DNA of 29,168 nt from Leptospira ellisii (GTDB lineage Bacteria; Spirochaetota; Leptospiria; Leptospirales; Leptospiraceae), in the NCBI RefSeq assembly GCF_002811955.1, contig NZ_NPEF01000013.1, positions 2,924-32,091 of the forward strand, written 5' to 3'. Below are positions 16,803 through 28,298 of this stretch, one piece after another (positions within the stretch are counted from its first letter, which is position 1; the number at the start of each line of letters is the position of its first letter). The notes under the pieces were generated by a model that was given only the letters and a program-made list of their open reading frames with translations, ran no database searches and was not told the DNA's origin. Position numbers and translations under genes: made by a program.

Positions 16803-16860
16803 TCTTTTGACCTCCCCGCAAACGTTTCCTTCTGCTCGAACCCGGATTTTACTAAAAAAA

Positions 16861-16875
16861 CGTAGGAACTCCCCG
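16861..16875 (+). repeat. Dispersed repeat copy
   Basis: CGTAGGAACTCCCCG, in opposite orientation to the similar copy at 16942-16958; the two could pair over about 18 bases. Confidence 0.55.
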
Positions 16876-16941
16876 TCTTTCTATATCACGGACAAATCGC
16901 TTCCAACGACAATCCAACTAAAGAAAACGATCTCCCGAAAA

Positions 16942-16958
16942 CGGGGAGTTCCCACACA
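16942..16958 (-). repeat. Dispersed repeat copy (inverted)
   Basis: The reverse complement reads TGTGTGGGAACTCCCCG, close to the copy at 16861-16875. Confidence 0.55.
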
Positions 16959-17028
16959 CCGCATCTCTCGACGACGTCTTCGTTTCCCGAGACAACGGAT
17001 CGGTGCGTACGGTCCTCCGACCTTTGCG

Positions 17029-18147
17029 TTATAAAACGAAAACACCTCGACGCTCCACGACGACCTTCGGTCCGTCGTCGAACAAAACCTCGGCGGCATT
17101 CTCCCAGGCCGCGGTTTTATGAGTCACCTTGCACGGACAAAAATGCGGGTGTTCCGACAAATGCAAAAGTTCGTGCAACGTGGGTTGAACGTTCACCCTT
17201 CCCGTGGAAAAGCTGACCCCTCTTCCGTACATTTCCAAAAGGGGAATCGGAGTTTTTTTCGTATAATAGATTCCGACGCTCGTACAATGCCCGCCGGGAA
17301 GAAGCGAACGAAGCGCAAAACTCAACCCGTCCGAGTGTGCACTCGCGTCCACTGTGATCGGATATTTCGTTTCCGGCTCCGGATACGATCCTACGACATT
17401 TAAAATCTCCGCTCCGAGTTCCGACGCGATCCGAATTCTCGTAGGATCACCGTCGACGTACGTAACGGGTGAACCCATCGTCTTCGCGATCATGACGGAA
17501 TACAACCCCACGCTTTTCGCCCCGCCTCCCACTACCAAAACGGGAGCGCCCGGATTCTTCTTTAAAAAAGGACCGACCGTCCGATAACCGTCGGGAATAT
17601 TGTCGCTCATACTCGCCGCATCCGCAGGCGACATCGAAGTCGGAAGAGGAACAAGCATAAAATCCGCAAACGGAACCCGAACGAGATCGGAAAAAGCCCC
17701 TCCCCAATTTTTACCGCCCAAATCTCCGAATCCGTACATGGAACGCGGAGGAACGGAAGTGCAGCTGTTGGTCAAACCCGCCTTACAGTTATTACACGAC
17801 CCACAAGCGATCTGAAACGCGACGATCACCCTGTCCCCCGGTTTGACGGAACGGACACGATCTCCGACGGATTTTACTTCGGCCACGAATTCATGACCGA
17901 ACGGATACGGGCCGCGAAAGGGGGCCTTTCCCAAAGCGGTGTTCCGAATCAAACCGAATGCGTGATTCCGGATCGAATGCAGAAGTTTGCTTCGAAACGG
18001 TGCCTCCCCTTTCAGGATCGCCAGATCCAAATCACAACGCGCGACCGCAATCGGTTCGACCAGTGCGTCTCCGTCCGATTCCAAACGGGGCTCGGGGACA
18101 TCCCTCCATTCCAATTTTCCGGGTCTTAAAAACGTAAGCTGTCTCAT
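17029..18147 (-). CDS. Zinc-dependent alcohol dehydrogenase (MDR family)
   Basis: A 372-residue medium-chain dehydrogenase. Catalytic zinc ligands appear as Cys38 (VARCDLD) and His85-Glu86 (PFGHEFV). The structural zinc lobe has Cys115, Cys118, Cys121 and Cys129 in ACGSCNNCKAGLTNSC. The Rossmann motif is VLVVGGGAKSVGLYSV, followed by TYVDGDPTR with an acidic residue that favours NAD over NADP. The 47-residue spacing between Cys38 and His85 resembles formaldehyde-dehydrogenase-like members more than simple ethanol dehydrogenases. GGAG lies 7 bases before the ATG. Its promoter holds a palindromic operator (18191-18204). An aldehyde dehydrogenase lies just upstream on the same strand, but a terminator separates them. 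Confidence 0.9.
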   Translation of the reverse strand: MRQLTFLRPGKLEWRDVPEPRLESDGDALVEPIAVARCDLDLAILKGEAPFRSKLLHSIRNHAFGLIRNTALGKAPFRGPYPFGHEFVAEVKSVGDRVRSVKPGDRVIVAFQIACGSCNNCKAGLTNSCTSVPPRSMYGFGDLGGKNWGGAFSDLVRVPFADFMLVPLPTSMSPADAASMSDNIPDGYRTVGPFLKKNPGAPVLVVGGGAKSVGLYSVMIAKTMGSPVTYVDGDPTRIRIASELGAEILNVVGSYPEPETKYPITVDASAHSDGLSFALRSLLPGGHCTSVGIYYTKKTPIPLLEMYGRGVSFSTGRVNVQPTLHELLHLSEHPHFCPCKVTHKTAAWENAAEVLFDDGPKVVVERRGVFVL

Positions 18148-18178
18148 GTTTCACTCCATAGACCGATTAGTCCATCCC

Positions 18179-18207
18179 ATAATAAAACGTACAGACAAGT
18201 CTGTCTA
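18179..18207 (-). promoter_or_regulatory. Alcohol dehydrogenase promoter with TetR-like palindromic operator
   Basis: On the minus strand, TAGACA (18202-18207), a 17-base spacer and TATTAT (18179-18184) form a good sigma-70 promoter. The palindrome ACAGACAAGTCTGT (18191-18204) lies between the boxes and resembles TetR-family operators with AGAC/GTCT arms. No regulator gene is adjacent, so the binding protein would act in trans. Confidence 0.55.
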
Positions 18208-18271
18208 CTTTAAATTTAAACGGACCTCCCGCTTCGTCGTCCGCCCTGCAGAAAGGAAATCCGAGAATACG

Positions 18272-18314
18272 CATAAAAAAAAGATCTTCGGAACCTTACG
18301 GTCCCGAAGATCTT
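18272..18314 (-). terminator. Rho-independent terminator of the aldehyde dehydrogenase gene
   Basis: AAGATCTTCGG (18281-18291) and CCGAAGATCTT (18304-18314) form a perfect 11-base-pair stem, extended by ACC/GGT inside. On the minus strand a run of T follows directly. It lies about 100 bases after the aldehyde dehydrogenase stop and uncouples it from the alcohol dehydrogenase. Confidence 0.8.
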
Positions 18315-18411
18315 CGGATTTTTCGAAATCGCCCGAGGAAACGGTTTCGATTTCGAAAGGGAATCGTATTTCAAACCGAAAACGTTTCAGGTTACGGTCG
18401 AAACGGTTCGG

Positions 18412-19893
<1,482 letters not shown>

Positions 19894-19958
19894 TGGAAGT
19901 AGCTCCTTATTCTAGTCACTGAGGTAATATTCGGAAATACGCCCGGTTAGGCGGACTG

Positions 19959-19986
19959 ATTCTATCATCGGCGGAATCAAATGCAA
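19959..19986 (-). promoter_or_regulatory. Predicted promoter of the aldehyde dehydrogenase gene
   Basis: On the minus strand, TTGCAT (19981-19986), a 16-base spacer and TAGAAT (19959-19964) match the sigma-70 consensus well, 66 bases upstream of the start codon. This is a consensus match only. Confidence 0.5.
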
Positions 19987-20361
19987 TTCTTTTTACTGAC
20001 CCGGAGTCGATTCGCGGGGAATTCTTCGTCCTTTCGCATAATTTTTAGACAGGTCGCCGAGGAATGAGGAACGTAATTTTAGAAACGGAAAAAGGAGCGG
20101 TTTTCAACCGGAAAAACGGGCGCCTCTCTGTGAAAAACGGAGAACGAAAACGAGGAAGTGTGACACGTTAGACGCTCATTACTTTCTCGCTTCGTGTTAA
20201 AACGACTTGGGATTCGACGGAATAAAAAAAGGAATTCCAAAACCGACCTTCGTTTATTCCCGATAAAAACGGATTCACTTTTGGAAATATTTTTCCAAGA
20301 ATGGGCGCCCGAAATTTCCGATTACTTGACAGAAAAGGAATCCATTCGGAAGAATTACGTT
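19987..20361. other. Intergenic region upstream of the HDOD gene
   Basis: If the HDOD gene starts at ATG 20362, this stretch has no gene. A GTG at 20194 would extend that gene by 56 lysine-rich residues over the right part of the stretch, without a ribosome site. No repeat, RNA gene or clear operator was recognised. Confidence 0.5.
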
Positions 20362-21888
20362 ATGAGTCAGACGAAATCATTAGAGTTGCACCATCATGAA
20401 AACCTCGGACTTTACAGCAATTTGAAAGATCTGAATCATCCCGTGCTCGAAAACAGTCCGGTTCATTACAGATTCCACAACCTTACGGAAAACGTGGACT
20501 CGATCATCAGTAGGACCCTCGACCGTTATCTTCTGCAACTCGACATCATCTACGTCCGCGACTCGGTTTTCGCGACCCTAAAGGAAACCATAGCCAATTC
20601 CATAAAAGCCAACATCAAACGGATCTACTTCCGCGAGCTCGAGGCCGACATACAGAATCCAGAAGTTTATAAACAGAAGATTCTGGGATTCAAAAAGAAA
20701 TACATCGACAATAAGGAAAAATACGAGGAGCTTCTTTTTAAGAACAACTTCGTCGTCCTGGTTTCCTTTATCCACAACAAGGATATGATCCGGATCCGGG
20801 TCATGAACAACGTCAAACTCAGCCCCACCGAGGTGGAACGAATCAACCTTCGGATCGAAAAGGCGAAACAATACAACGATCTTTCGGAGGCGTTTCTCGA
20901 AGCGGGGGACGAAACCGAAGGCGCCGGTCTCGGACTGATCATGTCCCTGATGATGCTCAAAAACGACGGGCTTTCCGCGACTTCGTACAAGATCGAAAGC
21001 CAGGGCAACAGTACGAGCGTCATCATCGACATTCCCCTCAACATCACCAAGGAGAATCTGCAGCTTCAGAAAACGGAAGAGATCATCAAAAACATAGACG
21101 GCCTTCCGACGTTTCCCAAATCCATCCAGGATATACAGGCGATGATCGAACGACCGAACTCCTCGATCTCTCAGATCGCCGAAGTGATCAAAAAGGACGT
21201 CGCACTTTCCGCGAACATACTCAAGCTCGCCAACTCGGCGGCGTTCATCCGCGCCAACAAGGTGGAATCTTTGGACCGGGCGATCCAGCTGATCGGGTTG
21301 AAGGAATTGAACCAACTCCTTTATTCTTTGGGAACCAAGCAGATCCTCGAGGACAAGTTTCCCGCGTTCCTTACGATCTGGGACAAGTCCAACCAATGCG
21401 CGTTTTATTGTAAACTGATCGCTACGAGGATGAACCTTCCCAAGGACACGATCAGCAATCTCATGTCGGCCGCTCTGCTTCACGACATCGGAGAAATCAT
21501 ACTTCTTTCGCTCGAAGAAAGAACGATGAAAAGTATCGGAAAAATCTCCGCTTCGAAAGAGATCGCTTCCGCGGTTTCCATGGAAGAGGCCGCATTAGGA
21601 ATCACTCATACGAAAGTCGGAGCCCTGATCGCCGAAAAATGGAACTTTCCGGAAATCTACGCCAAGGCGATGGAATTCCACCACAGGGCTCTTCTGATCG
21701 ACGAGGACTTCGCGCCGTACATCTATCCGATTTATCTGGGGGATATGATGATCAAGATCAACAACGAAGAGGCTAAATTCAGCGAGATTCCGGAAAAAAT
21801 ACTTCAATACTGCAAGTTCAACAGCTCCGGGGATTTCCACTCCTTCCGCACCAAAGCGCTCGAAAACTTCCTCGCAAGCGTTCGTTAA
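20362..21888 (+). CDS. HDOD-domain protein with N-terminal GHKL ATPase-like domain
   Basis: A 508-residue protein if started at ATG 20362 (GGAAG 10 bases upstream); an alternative GTG at 20194 gives 564 residues. The front half (about 60-225) resembles a GHKL/HATPase fold: [19 protein letters not shown] matches an N-box and [18 protein letters not shown] a G2 box, ending in the strand SVIIDIPL. The expected DxGxG G1 box is not evident. The rear half (about 240-450) is an HDOD domain, with [33 protein letters not shown] and [10 protein letters not shown], which keeps an HD-like pair. HDOD proteins act in signalling, often with cyclic-di-GMP or kinases. Partner unknown; a histidine kinase pair lies further downstream. 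Confidence 0.82.
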   Translation: MSQTKSLELHHHENLGLYSNLKDLNHPVLENSPVHYRFHNLTENVDSIISRTLDRYLLQLDIIYVRDSVFATLKETIANSIKANIKRIYFRELEADIQNPEVYKQKILGFKKKYIDNKEKYEELLFKNNFVVLVSFIHNKDMIRIRVMNNVKLSPTEVERINLRIEKAKQYNDLSEAFLEAGDETEGAGLGLIMSLMMLKNDGLSATSYKIESQGNSTSVIIDIPLNITKENLQLQKTEEIIKNIDGLPTFPKSIQDIQAMIERPNSSISQIAEVIKKDVALSANILKLANSAAFIRANKVESLDRAIQLIGLKELNQLLYSLGTKQILEDKFPAFLTIWDKSNQCAFYCKLIATRMNLPKDTISNLMSAALLHDIGEIILLSLEERTMKSIGKISASKEIASAVSMEEAALGITHTKVGALIAEKWNFPEIYAKAMEFHHRALLIDEDFAPYIYPIYLGDMMIKINNEEAKFSEIPEKILQYCKFNSSGDFHSFRTKALENFLASVR

Positions 21889-21894
21889 ACGTAA

Positions 21895-21964
21895 TTTAGA
21901 ATTTTCTAAAACGCTGACGAACCACGACGTTCGCCCCAGGAGAACGTCTCCTTTCCGTTTTTTT
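21895..21964 (+). terminator. Possible terminators after the HDOD gene
   Basis: TTTAGAATTTTCTAAA (21895-21910) is a near-perfect AT palindrome 6 bases after the stop. AGGAGA and TCTCCT (21938-21952) then form a six-pair stem, followed by TTCCGTTTTTTT. The second is the better intrinsic terminator candidate. Confidence 0.5.
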
Positions 21965-22120
21965 CCAGGTCTAAACGGCGGAATCCGGTCGTTTAGCGGC
22001 GATCGGAACGGATGTCGCATTATATCTGTTCGTTTAACAAAATATACCTTTCGGACTATTGTCCTTCGATTCCCTTCGTGCGAGAATATCGTTCGATAAG
22101 GCCCCGGGCCGGAGGATCCG

Positions 22121-23407
22121 ATGACAAAAGTTTCCAAATATGCGGGTTATGTTCTGGCGGGATTTCTCCTGCTGGGATCGTATTCCTGCAATAACACTCA
22201 GGATCCCAATCTTCTTTGGCTTTTGAGCGCGACACAACCCAATCCTTCTTCCGCTCCGGACGGGGAACAACCCTTCAGCATCGTCATCAACGACGAAACC
22301 GCTCCGCCAGATTTCGTATTCGACACGACTAAAACGATCAGCGTCAACATCCAGGTTTTAAGTCCGGAATCGCCCGTTTCGGGAAGTTTAGTGCAGATCT
22401 TTAACACCGATAATACGACCCAAAAGACGATCTTTCGCGCGGTCACGTCGGAAAACGGGGAAGTCAAAGGAACGTTCACCATCGACGAGGCGACCCGGAA
22501 GGTGTTTTTGAAAGTGGAAGCCTTCGGACAACTTTACGAAGCGGAAGTGGAAGTGATCAACACGAGCAGCATTTCCAGAAGAATTACGATCGTCGTCAAG
22601 GGGAACAGCGTTCTGCTTCCCGATACGGACGGAGACGGAATCGTGGATCGCGACGACGCGTTTCCGAACGATCCGACCAGAGCTTCCACCTTCCGTTATC
22701 CGACCGAAGGATATTATACGATCTCCTACGAGGATTTATTTCCCAATCAAGGGGACGCGGATTTCAACGACTATAACGTCCGTGCGGTTTTCGAGGAGGA
22801 CTGGAACGCGCAAGGCAAGGTGGCCCGCATTCGGGTGAATTTCATACACGTCGCGAAAGGTGCGGGTTACGATCACACGCTCCATCTGAGCGTTCCCGGA
22901 ATCACCGCTTCGAATTATTCTTTAACCCGGTTCGGATACGACGGAACTACGGTGGAAAGTTCCTCCGGAGGATCGAATACCCCGATCGACTCGTTGGAAA
23001 TTCTTCCAAGATCGAACACTACGATCCAATCCTCGAACACTTCTCGTTCCGACACGGTTTTCAAAAAAGGAAAATCGGCGGCTTTGGAGGTGATCCTACA
23101 ATCCGCGGTAAATCGGGCGGGTTTGGGTCCGGCTCCGTACGATACCTTCGTTAAGGTGATTCATACGGGAAAGGAGATCCATTTTCCGAGAAAGTATTTC
23201 GATGCTTCCGGAAAGGATCTTTATCTGGATTCCACCGGGTTTCCTTGGGCTCTTTTGGTTCCCGGGAATTTTCTCTGGCCGTATGAAAGTACGGATATCC
23301 GCAAATCGTATCCTTCGTTTCAACCTTGGTATGAATCGGAAGGGACCTCCTACAACGACTGGTACATAACTCCTGTGTCGTCGGAAGTTTTTCCGGCCAC
23401 GAATTGA
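22121..23407 (+). CDS. LruC-domain lipoprotein
   Basis: A 428-residue predicted lipoprotein. The signal peptide MTKVSKYAGYVLAGFLLLGS ends in a loose spirochaete lipobox with lipidated Cys23 (GSYSC). After a beta-rich region (about 45-165) comes a calcium-binding-type segment, DTDGDGIVDRDDAFPNDP, then the LruC domain: YYTISYEDLFPNQGDADFND, and near the end KVIHTGKEIHFPRKYF, PWALLVPG, YPSFQPWYESEG and NDWY. The domain is named after the Leptospira antigen LruC; whether this is the orthologue of that antigen or a paralogue cannot be told here. GGAGG lies 6 bases before the ATG, and a strong terminator follows. It is likely in the outer envelope. Confidence 0.9.
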   Translation: MTKVSKYAGYVLAGFLLLGSYSCNNTQDPNLLWLLSATQPNPSSAPDGEQPFSIVINDETAPPDFVFDTTKTISVNIQVLSPESPVSGSLVQIFNTDNTTQKTIFRAVTSENGEVKGTFTIDEATRKVFLKVEAFGQLYEAEVEVINTSSISRRITIVVKGNSVLLPDTDGDGIVDRDDAFPNDPTRASTFRYPTEGYYTISYEDLFPNQGDADFNDYNVRAVFEEDWNAQGKVARIRVNFIHVAKGAGYDHTLHLSVPGITASNYSLTRFGYDGTTVESSSGGSNTPIDSLEILPRSNTTIQSSNTSRSDTVFKKGKSAALEVILQSAVNRAGLGPAPYDTFVKVIHTGKEIHFPRKYFDASGKDLYLDSTGFPWALLVPGNFLWPYESTDIRKSYPSFQPWYESEGTSYNDWYITPVSSEVFPATN

Positions 23408-23413
23408 ACTGCT

Positions 23414-23453
23414 TTCCCCGGGGGATTTTCTTTCCCGGGGTTTCTTTTTTTTC
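23414..23453 (+). terminator. Rho-independent terminator of the LruC-domain gene
   Basis: CCCCGGG (23416-23422) and CCCGGGG (23434-23440) form a GC stem with an 11-base loop, followed by TTTCTTTTTTTTC. It starts 9 bases after the stop codon. Confidence 0.88.
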
Positions 23454-23492
23454 TTTCATTCCCGCGCGTTTGTCGGAGGATTCGATCCTCTT

Positions 23493-24536
<1,044 letters not shown>

Positions 24537-24547
24537 CGACGGAAACT

Positions 24548-25213
<666 letters not shown>

Positions 25214-25233
25214 TTTATGTTCGGCGGAATTTC

Positions 25234-25248
25234 CGGGGAGTTCCCGCA
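25234..25248 (-). repeat. Dispersed repeat copy (inverted)
   Basis: The reverse complement reads TGCGGGAACTCCCCG, 21 bases after the response regulator stop. The ends of its inner part pair as CGGG/CCCG. Confidence 0.55.
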
Positions 25249-25345
25249 AATCGGGGAATTTGTCGGAGATTTCGCAGATCCAAGGTAGCCCGTCCATCGA
25301 TTCCTCCCCGCATAAAGCCACCGCGGAATCTCCCGTGGCAGAGTG

Positions 25346-25361
25346 TGTGGGAACTCTCACA
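25346..25361 (+). repeat. Dispersed repeat, palindromic form TGTG...CACA
   Basis: TGTGGGAACTCTCACA is a near-perfect hairpin with seven pairs, one of them G-U, around the central AC. Confidence 0.6.
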
Positions 25362-25371
25362 GAGCAACCTA

Positions 25372-25439
25372 TGTAGGAACACCTAAAAGACAGCTTTTGA
25401 TCCAGAAGGATCGATGTTCCCGCGGCGTAGGAACTCCCA
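25372..25439 (+). repeat. Further repeat copies upstream of the VIT protein gene
   Basis: This stretch holds TGTAGGAACACCTA (25372-25385), an inverted GTTCCCGCGG form (25413-25425) and GTAGGAACTCCC (25428-25439). All lie between the response regulator and the VIT-domain gene. Confidence 0.5.
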
Positions 25440-25663
25440 GCGCCCCTCTCTACGACAAAAACGTCGTTAGAACACCGAACTTCGCCGTTTTTTCCGTTCT
25501 CCAAAAAAAACGGAATTTCATTTGTTATTCGAAATACGAATTCGTCGGAACCTCGTTCGTATTCGGTCAAGCACTCGGGTGCTTTATCGACCGCACTCGG
25601 GCGGCGGACGGATCCGAAACGTTCTGCTATGATTCTACGAACCGCAAACCTCAGGAAAAACCT

Positions 25664-28291
25664 ATGACGATACGAGACAAGTTTAGAAATTATTTTCGGA
25701 GGGAGGTGAAGTTCTTCCGATGGGCCCTCCCCGCCTTTGTATGGTTTCTCATTCTGATTCCCTCCTTGATTTTCACGATCGCGTTATCCTACGGAATCTG
25801 GACTTCGGGATTTCTAAGTTTCCCGACCTTTTTCGGCGTGACCTCCGAAATCCTCGTCTATCCGTTCTTCGTTACGGTCGCACTTCTTCTGCTTTTCCTT
25901 TCCTGTTTTCTTTTATACGCCCTTTTTCCGAATTATAAATTCTTTCTGGCGTTCACGTTAGTCGTCTCCGCGATCTGTTTCGCGACCAACTCCTACGTCC
26001 TCAACCACGAGGTATTTCCTCCGTTCACGGAAAGGACGGTATGGACGCTTTGGATTTCGTTCACGGTTCTTGCGCTTTCGTTCTGGAAAGAACGGATCCC
26101 AAAAACGATCCTACTTTTTTTCCAACCGGTGTTGACCCTGGGAATGTTCCTCTCCTTTTCCTTCGTCCTCGTCCTCGCGCCCTTAATGCTTTTCAGTTGG
26201 ATGCTGGTATGGATGGCCGGACTCGGTTTTTTGCCGTACGGTCCGTTATTCGCCATCACCGCGTTCGGCGTTTCGATCTATAAGATCCACGTTTCGTTGG
26301 ACGAAATCGGGAAAAAAATTTCCATCGCTTCGGTGACCGCGTCGTTCATTCTGCTTTTCGTATATTCCGCGTATTATTTTGCGGAATGGAAACACGCGGA
26401 AACGGTTCTCTCAAAACCGGAAGTTACGCAAGAACACAACCGCGTCGACGAAGACCTTCCCGAATGGGTGCAAAAAGCCGCCCGTTTGCGGGCCAATCAC
26501 GTGACGGAAATGGTGCTTCAACCCAATCGAAGATCCGAGATCGCCTTGTTCTCGGCGCAGAATCAATTCGACCCGTTGGCCTGTCTTGCCTCGATGGGGA
26601 CGCATTTGTTTTCCCGTTCTTCAAGCGAACGTATTCCACCGGAGGAAGCCGGTAAAATGCTTCATCTTTTGTTCGGAAGATCGTACGCGTATCTCGACCG
26701 TCTTTGGAGCGGGAATTCACTGATCACTACGGATCTCGATTCTCGCATACAAATTCATCCCGAACTCAGAACTTCGTACACCGAAACCACCATATCCGTT
26801 TACAACGAGAATTCGACGTCGTCCCGTCCCTTATTCGGACTCGGTCTCCCCTCCTCCGGTACCGAAGAAGCAATTTATACGATCACGGTTCCAGAAGGAA
26901 GCGTATGTACCAAACTCTCCCTTTGGATCGACGGCGAGGAGCGTGAAGCACGTCTAACGTTTAAGTCGAACGCGCGTAACGCGTACGAACAAATCGTGGG
27001 AAGGGAAAGACGCGATCCTTCCTACGTGGAATGGTTGGACGGGAATCGCCTGCGGCTTCGGGTGTTTCCCGTGACTCCGGAGAATTATAGGATGGTCCGG
27101 ATCGGAATCGTCTCCCCTCTTCGATCGGACGGGAAAAACCTGAGTTACGAACGGATCCGTTTGGAAGGTCCCGTCGACGATTTCGCCGAACAAAACGTGA
27201 ACGTGGATCTGTTTTCGAAGGAACCGATCGAACTCGATTCGACCGGAATTTCCCTGAAGGAAAAGACCGTTTCCGACTCACAAGTTCGTCAATGGACGGG
27301 CGACACGGGTTCGCGGAATTGGTCGTTTTCGTTTCCGGCGACCGAACCGAAGGGATTCGTAACCGCCTCGGGAATGACGTATAACGTGCTTCCAGAACGT
27401 AAACGATCCGTCGAATTTAAGCCGGATCGCATCGTGGTGGTTTTGAATTCCGCGTTTTCCCGGTCTCGTTGGAAAGAGATCGTCTCTAAATTATACGACT
27501 TTAAAATTCCGGTCGTGATCGTGACGAACGAATGGTTTCAAACGGCCGACGCCGCCAAGGCGGCGCGTTATCTCGACGAATGCGAAATTCCCGCATTCAA
27601 TTTATTTCCCCTCAATCTAAATCCCGATATCGCGGGGAAGAATCCGCTCTGGGTCGTCGCCGGAGAAAAACAGTCGATTCCTCTGGGCGAATTACGCGGC
27701 TCCCGACGATTTAAGGAAATACAAACCGCCGCTTCCAAACGGGACGCACCTTGGAGGATCGCGTTTCTCAACGGGAAACGATCCGAATACGCGGCGAGTC
27801 TGATCGGTCTCAATGAGGCGGTATCCATCGCGGACGACGAGGAGGAATTGATCGAGGCGCTGCGGTCCGGACGAATCCTCCTTCCCGTAGAAACGGAGAA
27901 ACTCGTCGCGCTTCCTTACGCGGGAATCGCATTAGAAAAAACGAATACACGAAATCCCGCTCGTCCGGGAAGCGATCTGTTATTCAGGATGCTTATACAA
28001 AGGAACATCATGAAAAAGCTGGGAAAACGTTTTTTCGACCGGGATCTCGACAACGGAGATTTGGTGGAAGCGGCGCGCGACGCGATGGCGGTGACGCCGG
28101 TTTCCACCCTGATCGTGCTCGAAACCGAGGAGGATTACCGGAGATTCGGAATCAAGGCCGCAAAATCGGCTTTGGGTCAGAGCAAACTCGAAACGCCGGG
28201 AGCCGTTCCCGAACCGGAAGAATGGCTTCTGCTCGCGTGTTTAACGCTCGGATTGGTCGTCTATTTCCGGACGAAACGCGCATTCGCCTAA
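25664..28291 (+). CDS. VIT-domain polytopic membrane protein with C-terminal exosortase sorting signal
   Basis: An 875-residue protein from ATG 25664, with AGGA 7 bases upstream. About seven or eight transmembrane helices fill residues 20-240. A soluble linker follows, then a VIT (vault/inter-alpha-trypsin) domain at about 365-485, with YTITVPEGSVCTKLSLWIDG, NAYEQIVGRERRDPSYVEWL and RLRVFPVTPENYRMVRIGI. Residues 588-670 have a VWA-like strand pattern, but the metal motif DxSxS is replaced by NSAFS. The C-terminus is a sorting signal: VPEPEEW (848-854), a hydrophobic stretch, and the basic tail RTKRAFA. The exosortase starts 7 bases downstream, so this is most likely its dedicated substrate. 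XrtN- and XrtK-type systems are known to have large cognate targets; the subtype here is unsettled. Confidence 0.85.
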   Translation: MTIRDKFRNYFRREVKFFRWALPAFVWFLILIPSLIFTIALSYGIWTSGFLSFPTFFGVTSEILVYPFFVTVALLLLFLSCFLLYALFPNYKFFLAFTLVVSAICFATNSYVLNHEVFPPFTERTVWTLWISFTVLALSFWKERIPKTILLFFQPVLTLGMFLSFSFVLVLAPLMLFSWMLVWMAGLGFLPYGPLFAITAFGVSIYKIHVSLDEIGKKISIASVTASFILLFVYSAYYFAEWKHAETVLSKPEVTQEHNRVDEDLPEWVQKAARLRANHVTEMVLQPNRRSEIALFSAQNQFDPLACLASMGTHLFSRSSSERIPPEEAGKMLHLLFGRSYAYLDRLWSGNSLITTDLDSRIQIHPELRTSYTETTISVYNENSTSSRPLFGLGLPSSGTEEAIYTITVPEGSVCTKLSLWIDGEEREARLTFKSNARNAYEQIVGRERRDPSYVEWLDGNRLRLRVFPVTPENYRMVRIGIVSPLRSDGKNLSYERIRLEGPVDDFAEQNVNVDLFSKEPIELDSTGISLKEKTVSDSQVRQWTGDTGSRNWSFSFPATEPKGFVTASGMTYNVLPERKRSVEFKPDRIVVVLNSAFSRSRWKEIVSKLYDFKIPVVIVTNEWFQTADAAKAARYLDECEIPAFNLFPLNLNPDIAGKNPLWVVAGEKQSIPLGELRGSRRFKEIQTAASKRDAPWRIAFLNGKRSEYAASLIGLNEAVSIADDEEELIEALRSGRILLPVETEKLVALPYAGIALEKTNTRNPARPGSDLLFRMLIQRNIMKKLGKRFFDRDLDNGDLVEAARDAMAVTPVSTLIVLETEEDYRRFGIKAAKSALGQSKLETPGAVPEPEEWLLLACLTLGLVVYFRTKRAFA

Positions 28292-28298
28292 CACGAAT

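Larger units (their letters stand above)
16681..17028. other. Gene-free gap with three dispersed repeat copies
   Basis: No convincing gene or clear terminator was found in this 348-base gap between tpx (+) and the alcohol dehydrogenase (-). Its visible content is three copies of the GGAACTC-centred repeat: 16787-16802, 16861-16875 and, inverted, 16942-16958. The second and third copies share about 18 similar bases in opposite orientation and could fold into a large hairpin. Confidence 0.6.
25214..25663 (+). other. Repeat-rich gap before the exosortase system
   Basis: No convincing gene is seen in these 450 bases. The frame of the next gene stays open back to a GTG at 25343, but that part covers the repeats and is unlike protein. 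It contains dispersed repeat copies at 25234-25248 (inverted), 25346-25361, 25372-25385, 25413-25425 (inverted) and 25428-25439. A small hairpin, AAGCAC-TCGG-GTGCTT (25569-25584), also occurs. TATGAT at 25628-25633 is a possible -10 box without a good -35 partner. Confidence 0.6.

Noticed and set aside
16786..17034. A short + strand frame in the gap after tpx
   Set aside because: It is made largely of dispersed repeat sequence, is basic and low in complexity, and has no ribosome site.
20578..21483. A 301-codon open frame antisense to the HDOD gene
   Set aside because: It is a complement shadow of a well-supported gene, with Asp/Val/Leu-biased composition and no motif.
25343..25663. An in-frame extension of the VIT protein gene back to a GTG at 25343
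   Set aside because: It covers repeat copies, has protein-unlike composition and no ribosome site, while ATG 25664 has AGGA 7 bases upstream and opens into a normal membrane-protein N-terminus.
25214..25663. A CRISPR array in the repeat-rich gap
   Set aside because: The repeats are short, vary in sequence and orientation, and have irregular spacing; no cas gene is near.
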